Positions 1-13,000 of a DNA stretch of 41,570 bases are shown piece by piece. The notes under the pieces are model-generated. The model did no database searches and was not told the origin of the DNA. It saw nothing but the letters and a program-made list of their open reading frames with translations. The translations under genes were made by a program, and so were the position numbers. Source of the stretch: an uncultured Clostridia bacterium. GTDB taxonomy: Bacteria; Bacillota; Clostridia; UBA1381. Location: contig CANPXG010000018.1 of the NCBI GenBank assembly GCA_947585795.1, positions 1 to 41,570 of the forward strand, given 5' to 3'. Numbering within the stretch: position 1 is the first letter of the stretch; the number at the start of each line of letters is the position of its first letter.

Positions 1-1062
1 ACAGGCAGCGCGTATTTGGAGGATATAGTTCAAATTGAAGCTGCAAAAACGCACGCGACAGCATTAAAAGCGAACGGCACTGTATGGGGCTGGGGAGGTA
101 ACGGTCAAGGAGCGCTTGGTGACGGTACAACAAGCGACAGATATACGCCCGTGCAAATGATTAGAGGTGCGAGTGCGGGAACAGGCTCATATCTTCAAAA
201 CGCGGTACAGGTATCCGCAGGCGGTGTTGACGGAAGCAATGAAATCACATTTGCGGTAACGGCAGACGGAAACGCGTACGGTGTAGGAGATGGCTATCAG
301 GGCGGTTTAGGAAACGGCGGCGGTGGCGAAGCACACTCATCGCCATTGCTGGTAAGTCTAACAGATATCATTCAAACAGCCACGGCGAACAGCGGTGGCG
401 AGAAGGCGTATTCGTACTTTTTAAGAAAAGACGGAACGGTATATGCTACAGGTAATGGTGACGACGGACGACTCGGAACGGGTGGCAAAGCAGTGAAATC
501 GCCCAGCAAAGTACAAACGATAACGAACATAACACAAATAGCTGCGGCGGACGGCGGACAATTTGGTGCGGCTGTAAAGGCGGACGGTACGGTCTGGACG
601 TGGGGCGCTAACGGCAGTGGTCAGCTCGGTCAGACGAATTATGCGTCGCCTGTGGCTACGCCGAAGAATGTCGGTTTCCCCGCAACGTCGCGGTTTACAA
701 TTCGTGACGCGGTGCTGACGCACGCCGACGGTTCGACGCGTAAATTTGACTCGTCGGATCCGCTTCCTTCGTCAGTGACGGGCGGTTTCGCGTTGTTCGA
801 GGATGATGTGCTGGAGATAGATACGTCAAAGATCATCGGTGAGGAAATTTACGGATTTAATCTGATAAGTGATAATAAGGCGACGTATTCCAAAAAAGAG
901 GATATTACGATAGAGGTTTTTGATGATTCGATAATTTCTATCAAAGACGGTAATAAAATCGTGCCGAATAAGAATAGTAAGTACGGCACGGGCGTGGTAA
1001 TTGTTAAGGATACCGCGCGTGACTTTATAGGTCTTATCAGGGTGCAGGTAAAGCCCGCAAAG
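1..1062 (+). repeat. Propeller A (last four RCC1 blades only) plus Big2-like domain
   Basis: Four RCC1 blades are readable, with hairpin cores VWGWGGNGQGALGDG, AYGVGDGYQGGLGNG, VYATGNGDDGRLGTG and VWTWGANGSGQLGQ. These match blades 4-7 of the complete propellers downstream, so the first three blades lie upstream of the window. Bases 679-1062 encode a Big2/Ig-like domain. Its hallmark is the segment YGFNLISDN, then DSIISI (the 'D-x-x-I/V-x-x-I/V' Big2 core), ending in the strand LIRVQVKP. Confidence 0.85.
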
Positions 1063-4000
1063 GCTGTGGCTGCGCCGATGGTTGCGGCAAATCAGTATAA
1101 TACCGTGGCGCTGAAGGCGGACGGTTCAGTTTGGACTTGGGGTGACAACACGGTTGGTCAGCTCGGTGCTTCGTCCTCCGCATCCAATACGATAATTCCG
1201 GTGCGTGTTGCGTCCGGTGAACAGGGTACTTCCGAGTATTTGAATAATATTGTACAGGTTGCCGCGGGCGGTACGCGTAATGACGGTGACAGGTACTTTA
1301 TGCTCGCGCTTGACGCGTCCGGTCATGTTTGGGCGTGGGGCAATAACTCGTACGGTCAGCTTGGTAACGGAACAAGTACGGCGAGTGACGCGCCCGTAAA
1401 GGTTCTCAACAGCGCGGACGGTGAGGGTGAACTGCTCGGTGACGACGGTGAGATCGTACAGATCGCCGCGGGCGGTACGTTTGCGATGGCTCTCGACAGA
1501 TACGGTAACGTGTATACGTGGGGCCGCGGCAACGTAGGTCAGCTTGGTGACGCGCAAACAGTGAGCTCGTCGATACCCGTACACCCGTCGGGCGGTGCGG
1601 CGTATACCGTAAATCTCGGCGAAACGGTTCAAATCGCCGCGGGCGGTAATTGGACTTCCAACGCTTCGTATGACTTTGCGGTCGTTTTGAAGAACGACGG
1701 CAGCGTCATGACTTGGGGTACAAATAATTACGGTCAGATAGGTAATAACAGCGCGACAAATACAAATTATTCGTCGCCGGTACGCGTATATGACGGCACG
1801 GAGCAAGGTCTGCGCAATATGGTGCAGGTATCTGCCGGCGGTCTTACAGGCGCGGCGCTCGGTCTTGACGGTAAGATACGCACGTGGGGCTACAACAGTA
1901 CGGGACAGCTCGGTATAGGTGTAGGCGACGGCGGAAGCGCCAATTCCGTAAGAACGGCGCCTGTGACGGTGCTGCGCAGTGCGGGCAGTGAGCTCACGAA
2001 TGTTCGTGAAGTGTCTGTCGGTATGCAGCATATGGCGGCGCGCGTGCTTGATACGGTTGCTTCGGACGAAGGAAGCAGTAACGTAGAAAGAGTTTATACT
2101 TGGGGCTACGGCGCTCAAGGTCAGCTCGGTAACGGCACAAACACATCTCAGTCAAACTATCCGGTTCTCGTTTCGGGCGGCAAGACAGGTACCGATTATC
2201 TTGAAAATCCGGTGTCGCTGTTTACGGGTACAAATTATACCGGTGCTGTTATGCCCGACTATTCCGTATGGGATTGGGGTTACAACGCGCACGGCGAGCT
2301 TGCGGACTCCACATATACAAACAGGAATACACCTGTTCAGGTAGTGTCCGACAAGGGTCAGCCGCAGCTTACAATTTCGAGCGCGACACTCAATCACGGA
2401 GGAAAATCGGATAACGTAGTTATTTACTACGATACGTTAAAGATAGTAAACGAAGACAGAAGCATTACGGCTATTCAGCAGGGTGATACTCTTGCGATAG
2501 ATACCGATGCTATTAAAGGCGTGTCCTCGTTTAACCTGTTAAGAGAGGCGGACTACAAGCCTGAAGATTTGACGTTTGAGTCGATGGACACTTCTGTCGC
2601 GACGGTAAGTCCCGACGGTGTTGTAACCGCTGCCGCAACAGGTATTACATATATTATAGTAAGAGATAAGAACGGCTTGGAAGGCTTCTTCAAGCTCAAT
2701 GTCGTTCCGCAAAATCAGAATTATATCGCGTACCCGGAGGTTAAGGCGGGTGTCGCTCACGTTGTCGCGCTTAAAGCGGACGGTACGGTTTGGTCCTGGG
2801 GACTTAACGATTACGGTCAGCTTGGCATAGGCGTCACGGGCGGCACGTATGACCAGCCCGTGCAGGTACTCAGAAAGATAGACCAGACAAATCCCGATTC
2901 CGGTACAGAGCCGCTGACGAATATCATAAAGATTTCCTCGGGCGCGTACCATAACCTCGCACTTACGGCGGACGGTCAGGTATATTCGTGGGGCTTCGGC
3001 AACTACGGAGTTTTGGGTGACGGAGTTATAACAAATCACTCGTCGGATTTGGCGATGAAGGTTGTGGGTACAGGCTACAGCAATGTAAACCCGAACACCT
3101 TCCTCGGTGACGACAGTGATGAAAATTCGGACTTTATTATAGACATCGCGGCTGCGGGATACACGACGACGCACGGCGCGTACTCAATGGCGCTCGATAC
3201 AAACGGAACGGTATTCGCGTGGGGCAGAAACTATTACCGCACCACGGAGCCGCAGACGTATAATGACAGTCTGTATAAGGGTGTGCCCGACAGAATTTCC
3301 GATGTGAACTCGATGCTTAAGGGTACTGTAACGCTGGTACCCGACACGCTCGGTTACACGGCGGCGGTACTCCGCAGCGACGGACAGATTGTTTCGTGGG
3401 GTTACAACAACTACGGAGAGTTCGGTAACGGTACGTCCGGTGGTTCGGGCGGAACGACCCAAGCCGATTTGGGCGGCAAAAAAGCTGTTTACGCCAAAGG
3501 CGGCTGGGAGAACGCTATCGCGCTGACGAGCGATAAGGCTGTTCTCACATGGGGCTACGGCGGAGAAAGAGCGCTTGCGAACGGCGGTACGGGTAACGTT
3601 ACGGTACCGACCGAGATCACGTCGTACGGCACACATCAATATGAAGAGGAAATAATGACGGCAAGCCTTATGGCGGCTGCCGAAAACGCGGTACCGCTTC
3701 AGAGTGTATCCGCGAAGGTTACAAAGAAAGACGACACGGAACAAACCGTAACCGGTCAGCTCACAGATGAAGCTGCTAACGGTGTTGACGGTGTGTATAA
3801 AATAGAGCTTCCGCTTGGTTCGGTAAGCGCTGTGCCGGTTGTGTTTGCCGCGGAAAGTACCGCGCAGATACAGTTCTTCAACGACGGCATGACAGACCTT
3901 GAAGGCAATATATTCAAAGGTGATGTTCCCGATTACGCGGGTGCGCAAGGAAAGACGCTTGACGTAACGGCAACCAACAGTGTTGTTGAAAAACAGGTAA

Positions 4001-7000
4001 AGGTTCGCGTGACCGTTTCGGGTGAGGAAGGAGAAAATCATTCCGATTACCTCATTAAGATCATAAGCCGTCCGTCGGAAACGATAACGGCATCGCCGAA
4101 GTTTGTTGATATTGCGCGCGCGTCGGCGGTTCTTATGACAGACGGAACAATATCAACGGCAGGTCTTAGTGCGCTCGGACGTTTGCCGGCGTATAACTCA
4201 GCTGACGCTAACCCGGGTTATGTACTCGCGGGCGACGCCGGAAAAGAGGGCGAATACTTTAAGGACGCTATCTATGTCGCCGCATCGAACGGTGAAAGAC
4301 AGTCCATGTACGCGATAAGAGAAAACGGTAGTATATGGTCATGGGGCGACAACGCGTATTATCAGCTCGGTAACGGAACAAATACCTCGGCAGCGTACCC
4401 GGTAAGAGTGGGTATGTCTTATCTGACGATGAGCACATATCTGTACTCGCTTAAGGTGGACGGCAGCGCTATTACGCTTCCCGCGCCGAAGGCGGACGCG
4501 TTTAACGTATTTAATTCCGCGACGGGCGAAGACTCGTCGGCAAGTTTGCTGTGGCAGACATATGACGGAAGTGAAAGCATAGTAAAGGCAGACTCCGCGA
4601 CGGGCGTTGTTACACCGGTCGGCGTGGGAACTACGTATGTTATTGTGTCTATCGCGAACGATCCGCTTACGACAGGCGTTGTTAAGATTGAAGTCCGTCC
4701 GTCCGACAGCTCGGTAGGCGCGGGCGCAAACGGAAGCGTCGCGTATCCGCAGGTAGCGGCGGGTACCGACTTCACGGTAGCGCTTAAGGCAGACGGTACG
4801 GTTTGGACATGGGGTTCCAACTCGTACGGTCAGCTCGGTAACGGTACGTTTAACGGCTCGGTCGTATATCCGACTAAGATAGAAGCACTTAATAATATAG
4901 TAAAAGTAACGGCGGCAGGTCAATTCGCGGCTGCCCTTGACAGTGACGGCAACGTATGGACATGGGGCAGAAACGATAAAGGTCAGCTCGGTAACGGGGA
5001 TACCGTAAATTACAACGTTCCCGTACAGGTAAAGAAGGGCGAACAGAATGCCGCTGACGAAGATAAAGAATTCCTTGAGGACATCGTTGCGATCGCGGCA
5101 GGCGGTGGCAGTGATGATCAGGGCTTTATGGTCGCGCTCGATAAGACGGGCACCGTATACGGTTTCGGTTCGAACAACAGAAATCCGCTTGTAAACGTAA
5201 AGGGTGCGGCTATGTATACCACACCTGTGGCGCTGCCCGCGTCGAATGTTGTTGACGTTAAAGCGGGCAGAGATTCGACGGTATATATGCTTACATCAAG
5301 CGGCACGGTATACGCGTTCGGTAACAACAATTCGTTTGAATACGGTACGGGTAAGACGACATCAACGTCGGCGCTGACTGCGGTACCGCTTAAAGAGCGC
5401 GCGATGGCTATCGGTTCGGGCGCGGGTAACGGTATGGCTGTAACATACTCGCTTAATGACACGGGTAAGCCGAGTACCGCCATATATGCATGGGGCGTAA
5501 ACAGTAATTACGCAATTTCCCCGCAGAACGCGCAGCAAATCAAAACACCGACTGTTATGATGGGAAGAACAAATATTGCTCTTGTCGGCGGCGGTGACAG
5601 TATATATACGATAGATAAAGACGGCGTTGTAAGATTGTCGGGACTCGGCAATTACGGTCAGCTTGCAAACGGTTCGGAGGCAAGCTCTACATCGGCGGCT
5701 CCGTCATCTGTTCTCCAAAAGAACGACGGAACGACGGCGGACGACGCTATAGGCGCGGCTTCGTCGGTAGGCGGCACGCACTCTCTGTATATTGATGATC
5801 AGGGTTATGTATGGAGCGTGGGTAACAACCTGTCGTCACAGCTTGCGCTGCAGAACGCGGGCGATCATATAAACAAGGCACAGCAGATAGGCGCTGAGCC
5901 CACAATAACGCTTAAAGACAGAGAGATACTTCTTAAGATAGATAAGTCGCAGTCAATAGGCGATTTCGTCAATATCGATGGTGGATTTAACCTGATCACG
6001 TCGAAGAACGAGGACGCGTATGACATAGAATACTCCGTATGGGACGACACGGTAGCGTCGAACAGCGGAGGTACGATCACCGGTGTCAACGTCGGACAGA
6101 CGTATGCGGTAATTACCATAAAGAACAAAGCCGGCGAGGAAATAAACAAGCAGTTTGTTCTTATATCGGTAGTACCCGATGAGGACGAGTATATAACATA
6201 TCCTATGGTTGAAGCGGGACAGGAATTTACCGTAGCGCTGAAGGCTGACGGTACCGTATGGTCATGGGGTAAAAACGCGTCGGGACAGCTCGGTCTTGGC
6301 TATACCGGCGGTATGGAAACAGAGCCGCAGCAGGTAATGACCGGCGTAAGAAAGATTTCCGTTGGCGATAACTTCGCTATGGCGATCAAGACGGACGGCA
6401 GCTTGTGGACATGGGGTATCAACAATGTCGGTCAGCTCGGTCTTAATCTTACCTCCAAGGCGGCGGCAAATGTAAACAAGCCGACGGAAGTAACATGGTT
6501 TACAGATAACGGTCTGACGGTAACGGATATATCCGCGGGCGGTAACGGTACAAACGAATTTGCTCTCGCACTGACAGATTCGATGGACGTATACGGCTGG
6601 GGTTATAACGGTTCCGGCACTGTACCAAGACCTGTAACGTCGCAGGCGGTCAACTCGTATATCGCTCCCGTTTACACGGGCGTTTCGAGAGCGATCGCAG
6701 TCGCAGCGGGACGCAATCTCACGAGCTACGCTCTCTCGGAAACGGGCAGAGTATACGCTTGGGGTTCAAACAAGACTATGGAACACGGCACGGAAGGTCT
6801 TGCCGCGTCCGTATACACAAAATCACAGGTATCTATCCCCGACGATGAAAAGGTTGTCGCGATTGCCGCCGGTAACGGAAGCGGTTTCGCAATAACCGAG
6901 GATAAGAATACATATGTATGGGGACAAAACGTAAGCGGTCAGCTCGGCGTAACGAACAGCACGGGTATGCCTATGAAGAGCTCCGAGCTCAAGAATGCGG

Positions 7001-10000
7001 TTTATATAAGCGGCGCGAGAACAACGTTCGCCGTTAATGAAGAACAAAAGCTTCTTCGTTCTACTCAGGCAGCGGGCGAAGAGCCTACGTTCACCGAGGT
7101 GACGAACGAGGACGGCTCAGGCTTTGGAACATCTATATGGGCTGACGCAAGCAACGCGGGCGGTCACTACGCGGCAATCAAGGTAGACGGAAGCGTTTAC
7201 ACTTGGGGCAGCGGAAGCGGCGGTCAGCTTGGTAACGGCACATTTACCGGCAGCACGTATCCGTCACCGGCGGGCGTTGAGAAAATAGAGATCTCGGCTA
7301 TTGAGAATAACAGACTGCTCACATATGAGGGTTCGGTAACAGGCTTCCAGCCCAATGTTGTCGCGGGCTTCAACGTATTTGAAGCTACGCAGAAGGTTGG
7401 CGACTTTGAGCTTACCTCGACAAATCCTGCGGTTGCCGAAGTGGATGCGTATAATCAGATAACGGCTAAATCCGTGGGTGAAGCAAGAATAGTTGTGGCG
7501 GACAGAGATACAGGTCTGTACGCTTTGATTGAAGTGCACGTAATGCCGAAGAGCTATCAGACTAAGATAGAAAACGGCGAGGCGGTATATCCGAAGATCG
7601 CCACGGGCTACTTACATTCGATCGCACTGAAAGCCGACGGCACCGTATGGACATGGGGTTACAATAACTACGGTCAGCTCGGTGTAAGCGGCATTTCACA
7701 GATAGGCGCGCCTGTACAGGTCGTACTCAGTGACGGCAGTCCCATGGAAAATATTAAGGACGTATCAGCCGGCACGTACACGTCCTACGCTTTGACAAAG
7801 GACGGTCAGGTATACGCTTGGGGACGCAACTACGAAGGCGAACTCGGTCAGGGTACGGGCGATAACGGGGCGCACCCGATCCCCGTAATAGTTAAGAGTA
7901 CGAACGGTCAGAGCCAGCTCGGTACGGAAACGGAAGGTAAAATTGTAGAAATTGCCGCCGGTCCGTATAACGCTATGGCAGTTCTTGACAACGGAACGGT
8001 ATACGCGTGGGGCTATAACGTAAATTACCAGCTCGGTATAAACACGTCATCCAACTCATCACTCCCGAGAAAGGTTATAGGCGTAAATAACGCGCTTCAT
8101 GCCGTACCGGGCAGAAATACAAGCGCATTCCTTACGAAGAACGCGACCGCGTTGACCGTAGGACGCAACTACTACGGCGAGGGCGCTGTCGGAACACGCA
8201 ACACCTTCGGTCTTGTTCAGACTGTTAAGAAGTCGGAAACTGAGAATTTGAAGGGCGTAACAGACGTGGGCTTCGGCGATTACCACGTCGAGTTCGTAAC
8301 GAACGAATTAAAGGAAGACACGGGATTACAGGGCGCAGACGCGTTTGACAATTATGTATACGCGGCGGGTTATAACGGCAACTATATAACCGCGACGGGT
8401 ACTACGGCTGACAGAGTTATGTACCCCGTAGTCGCTCAAAAAGCCGCGGGCGGCGGACCGCTTACGGGTATCGCGTCGGTATCGGCGGGCTACAGGGCAA
8501 ACTACGCGCTCACGAATGACGACAAGGCTAACGTATACGCGTGGGGTTATAACGAGTCCGGTAAGCTCGGTCTTGGTACAAGAGGCGGAAACACGATGTA
8601 TCCGACGCTTGTGAAGAAGAACAACACGGGTATAGACAGTCTGTCGGATATAATGATGGTTGAGTCCGGCGGCGAAAGCAGACACGTTATCGCGGCTGCC
8701 AAGTCGGGCGGAGTTTACACGTGGGGCGCTAACAACTACGGACAGCTCGGCGACCAGACGCATTCGGAAAGCGCGTATCCGGTCGTTGTGGGAAGCAGCC
8801 CCGTAAGCATAGACACGCAGAGAATAAGAATAAATCTTAAGGACAGCGGAGCTCATACGGTAAATGTTACGGCGAGCACAACGTCGCAGCCGTTCTCGCT
8901 GTTCGACACGGATCTTGAAAGCGCAAGCAATATTACATGGAGAATACTCGATGAAAGTATTGCTCGTATAAGCAATGATCCCGAAAACACCAAGGCAGAC
9001 GGTACAACCTCCACCACGGCTGTCGTAGAAGGACTTAAAGTCGGTTCTACGGTTCTTATAGCGACCGATGAAATGACCGGTAAGACGGTTGCGGCATGGA
9101 TCACGGTTTCGGAAGGCTTTACCGCGCCGAAGATAGTATCGGGTGACGACTTTACGATAGCGCTGAGAGCCGACGGTACGATTTGGGGTTGGGGTTCCAA
9201 CGCCTCCGGCAAGACCGGTACGGGTACGTCCAACTCTAAGGTGGCAACGCCCACGAGGATAGATATGTACCTCAATCCGTCGAACAATCAGCAGTTCGCG
9301 CTCGATTCGGAAATGATAGTAGATATCGCGGCAGGCGCAGACCACGCGATAGCTCTCGATAAGAACGGTCAGATCTACACATGGGGATCCAACTCATACG
9401 GACAGCTCGGTATAAGCAACAGTTCTCGCGGCTCTGTCAATGTGCCCATGATGGTTAAAGACTCGGGCGGCGTTCAGCTTACCGGTAAGGCAGTCGCTGT
9501 CGCGGCGGGTGACGACCATACTATGGTTCTCACAACGGACGGCGCTGTATACAGCTTCGGTAAGAATGTGAACGGACAGCTCGGTGTAGCGGCGCATAAC
9601 AGACAGAATCCGACTCCGACAGCCATGAGAGGCGTTGAGGGTAACGGTACGCTCAGCGAGGTAGTTATGATCGCCGCAGGCGGCGAGCACTCCATGATGC
9701 TTCTCGGTAACGGAACGCTGTGGACTGTCGGTGATAACACGCGCGGACAGCTCGGCGCAGACTTGGAAACTCTTCGCTCCGACGTAATACAGGAGGTAAA
9801 AGCGGAGCTTGAACCCGAAAATTATATAGTAAAGATTTCGGCGGGTAACTACAACTCGGCGTACATCGACCATGTCGGTGACGCGTATGTATGGGGCGAT
9901 AACGCGAGCAATCAGGTTCTCAACACAGATTATGGTGAAATTGCGCGTACCCCGCAGAAGATAACAATTCCCGACGAGGACAGCAAGATCAAAGAGGTAC

Positions 10001-13000
10001 AGTTCGGCGGTGCCCGCGGATACAACGTATCGCACATAGCCGTTGTAACTCAGAACAGCGAGCTTTACACTTGGGGTACGAATGACCGTGCTCAGATAGG
10101 TAACGGCGCGCATACCGTAGCGGGAGATACTTTCACCAAGGTAACCACTCCTTATAAGGTAAAGATGTCCGAGGGCGGCGAAGATTTGGACGTTTGGTCT
10201 GTCGCGGCGGGACGCAAGAACACGAGCGTAATCCTTAACGACGGTTACGTATACGCGTGGGGCGCTTCGGCGAACGGACAGATAGGTAACGGTACGGCAG
10301 GTCAGACCGTTGAGGATATTACGAACGAGCTCTGGCCCACCAAGACAGGTGAGGATTATATTGCGCTTGACCGTTACTTTGTCACGGTAACATCAGACTC
10401 GCCGGCTGAGATATCGGCGCAGTACATTAAGTTCTTCAACGTAATGGAGAGCGTTAAAGAAGATGCGACGTTCAGCGCGGGCTCGTTCAATACAGGTGTT
10501 GCCGATGCAAATATCGCGGATAATAAGGTAACAATAACAGCGGTTTCACCGGGAACGACACAGGTATTCGTATACGGTGAAGACAAAGTCGCCGAAATTC
10601 AGGTAACCTCACTGACGGACGATTACAAGGCTATCCCGCAGGTAGGTTCGGGCGACGGATTTACGGTCGCTCTCGATAAGGACGGCGCGGTATACACGTG
10701 GGGCAGAAACGACTATGGTCAGCTCGGTGACGGCAGCAACGCAAACCGCATAACAATAGAGCCGATTACGTTTGACTTCCCCAATCCGTCAAACTACATC
10801 ACAAGAATAGAAACAGGCAACAGCCATACCATAGCGCTTGACAACACAGGCAAGATATGGGCGTGGGGCTACAATTACTACGGTCAGCTCGGTATAAACA
10901 ACCGCAATTCAAGCAGAAAGCCCGTCCGTGTAACTCTGCCCAACGACATTAACGCGGCGGATATAGCTGTCGGCGAAACGACGAGCTATGCTATTGACGA
11001 CCAGGGACGCGTGTACGCGTGGGGTAATACCACGTACAAAACGGGTTACGGTCTTGTTCCGGTAGAGCTTGATATGTTCGACAGAACCGTGCAGGTTTCG
11101 GGTAAGTATGCCCTGAAGTCCGACGGAACGATATGGCAGGTACCGACCACAAGCAACGCGATAGTTGTCATTCAGAAGGAAACAATGTCGGCGGATAAGC
11201 AGATACGCTTCGTGAAGATTGCGTCCAATGACCATGTTCCCGACGGTACGGACGGCTCTGTCACGTCAGGTCACACCTTGCTCATATCGACAGATAAGAA
11301 GCTCTACAGCTTCGGCGACAACGAGCATGGTGAGCTTGGTGTAACAAGTGAAACGACAGGTAATGATAAGATAGAAGAAGTTAAAATTAACGGCAGCAGC
11401 GCGAATGTAATAGACATAGACGCGGGCTACCAGTACAGCGTTGCTGTGCTCGACGACGGTACGGTATACGGTTGGGGCTCCAACAGCAAGTACAGAGTAG
11501 GTCAGACAAACGAGATGAACATCTTATCTCCGCTTAAGGTTAATTATACAGACCTTGACGGCAGAAAGATAATCGCCGTTGAAGCGGGAGCAGACCATAC
11601 CGTAACTATTGACGACCAAGGCTTTGTATGGAGTTTCGGCGCCAATAACTACAGCCAGCTCGGAAATCAGGATAACGCAAACTCGTATGTGCCTGTAGTA
11701 GCGGGTAAGATCCAGCTCGGCGTGAAGCCGCAGGTTCTGCGTATAGATGAAAAAGCTTCGCTTAACGTCAAGGATGGCGATACTATTAATAAACCTCTTG
11801 AAGTAAGCATAGCAGAGTATCTTAACCTGATCAAGAAAGATGCGGACGGTCCCAAGGACGACTATACCGTTGAGTCACTTGACACAAATATTGTGACGGT
11901 TAACAGCGACGGCGTTACGATCGTAGGTCAAGCCAAGGGCAGAGCAATGCTCAAGGTTAAAAAAGCCTCGAGCGCGTCCGCAATCGGTTACGTAATGGTT
12001 TACGTAGGCGAAAACGGCGGAATTTACCCGATGGTAGACGGCGGCGACGCGTTCACGGTAGCGCTCAAGTCGAACGGCACCGTATGGACATGGGGACGCA
12101 ATAACTACGGACAGCTCGGCGACAGCTCGTCGAAGGCGGACGTATTGTCGCCCATGCAGGTTACAATCCCGGGCGGCGAAAAGTCGGTAATGGTAGCGGC
12201 AGGCACGAACCACGCCGCGGCGGTAACCGAAACGGGTAAGGTTTACACATGGGGTTACAATAACTACGGACAGCTCGGTAACGGTAAAGACGACAGAGCT
12301 GTTACGGATATAGATACAGTTAAGTACAGTGACGGTACGGAAGTTGAGGGCGCGGTAGGCGTTACGACGCATGACACCACTACGTATATCCTCCTTGCAA
12401 ACGGCACGGTAGCCGTTGCGGGACGTGACTACGGCTCCAATAACTACGCCATGATCGTTCCGGGTATCGATAACATACTTCAGGTAAGCGGCAATTACGC
12501 ATTGAGCGTAAGCGGTGAGGTATGGCAGATGACAAACGGTGCTCTGCCCGCAAAGGTTATGGGCTATAAGGATGCCGACGGTAAAGAGTTGCCGATTCTT
12601 AAGATTGCGTACGGCACAGACCACCTGCTCGCGCTTGACAATAATGGCGGCGTATGGGCGCTCGGCGCAAATAATTACGGACAGCTCGGTAACGGCACCA
12701 CATCAAGAAGCAGCACAAATACGCCTGTACAGGTTCAGAGAGGCGAACAAGACGGCAGACAGGAAAATCTTGCAAACATAACGGATATTTCCGCAGATAA
12801 GTACGTTTCCGCCGCAATCGACAAGGACGGTAACGTATACAGATGGGGTTATAATAACTACGGACAGCTTGGTATCGGCAATACGGACACCAAGACAACG
12901 CCCGCAAAGGTTATTAACTCTGTAGAAAATCTTACGTTTGACCTTGTAGCCGGCGGCGCGTCACATCAGATGGCGGTCGATCACCAAGGCAACATTTGGG

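Noticed and set aside
16-18. TTG as the start of the giant gene
   Set aside because: The frame is open to base 1, there is no RBS or signal peptide, and the preceding codons belong to the repeat.
1126-2118. Antisense open frame of 330 codons with internally repeated peptides
   Set aside because: The repeats are the reverse complement of the RCC1 blade DNA; there is no independent coding evidence.
8326-9345. Antisense open frame of 339 codons
   Set aside because: Same reasoning: it is the complement of RCC1 repeats, and its repeated 'TELSVVVTP'-type peptides are just the mirror of the sense repeats.
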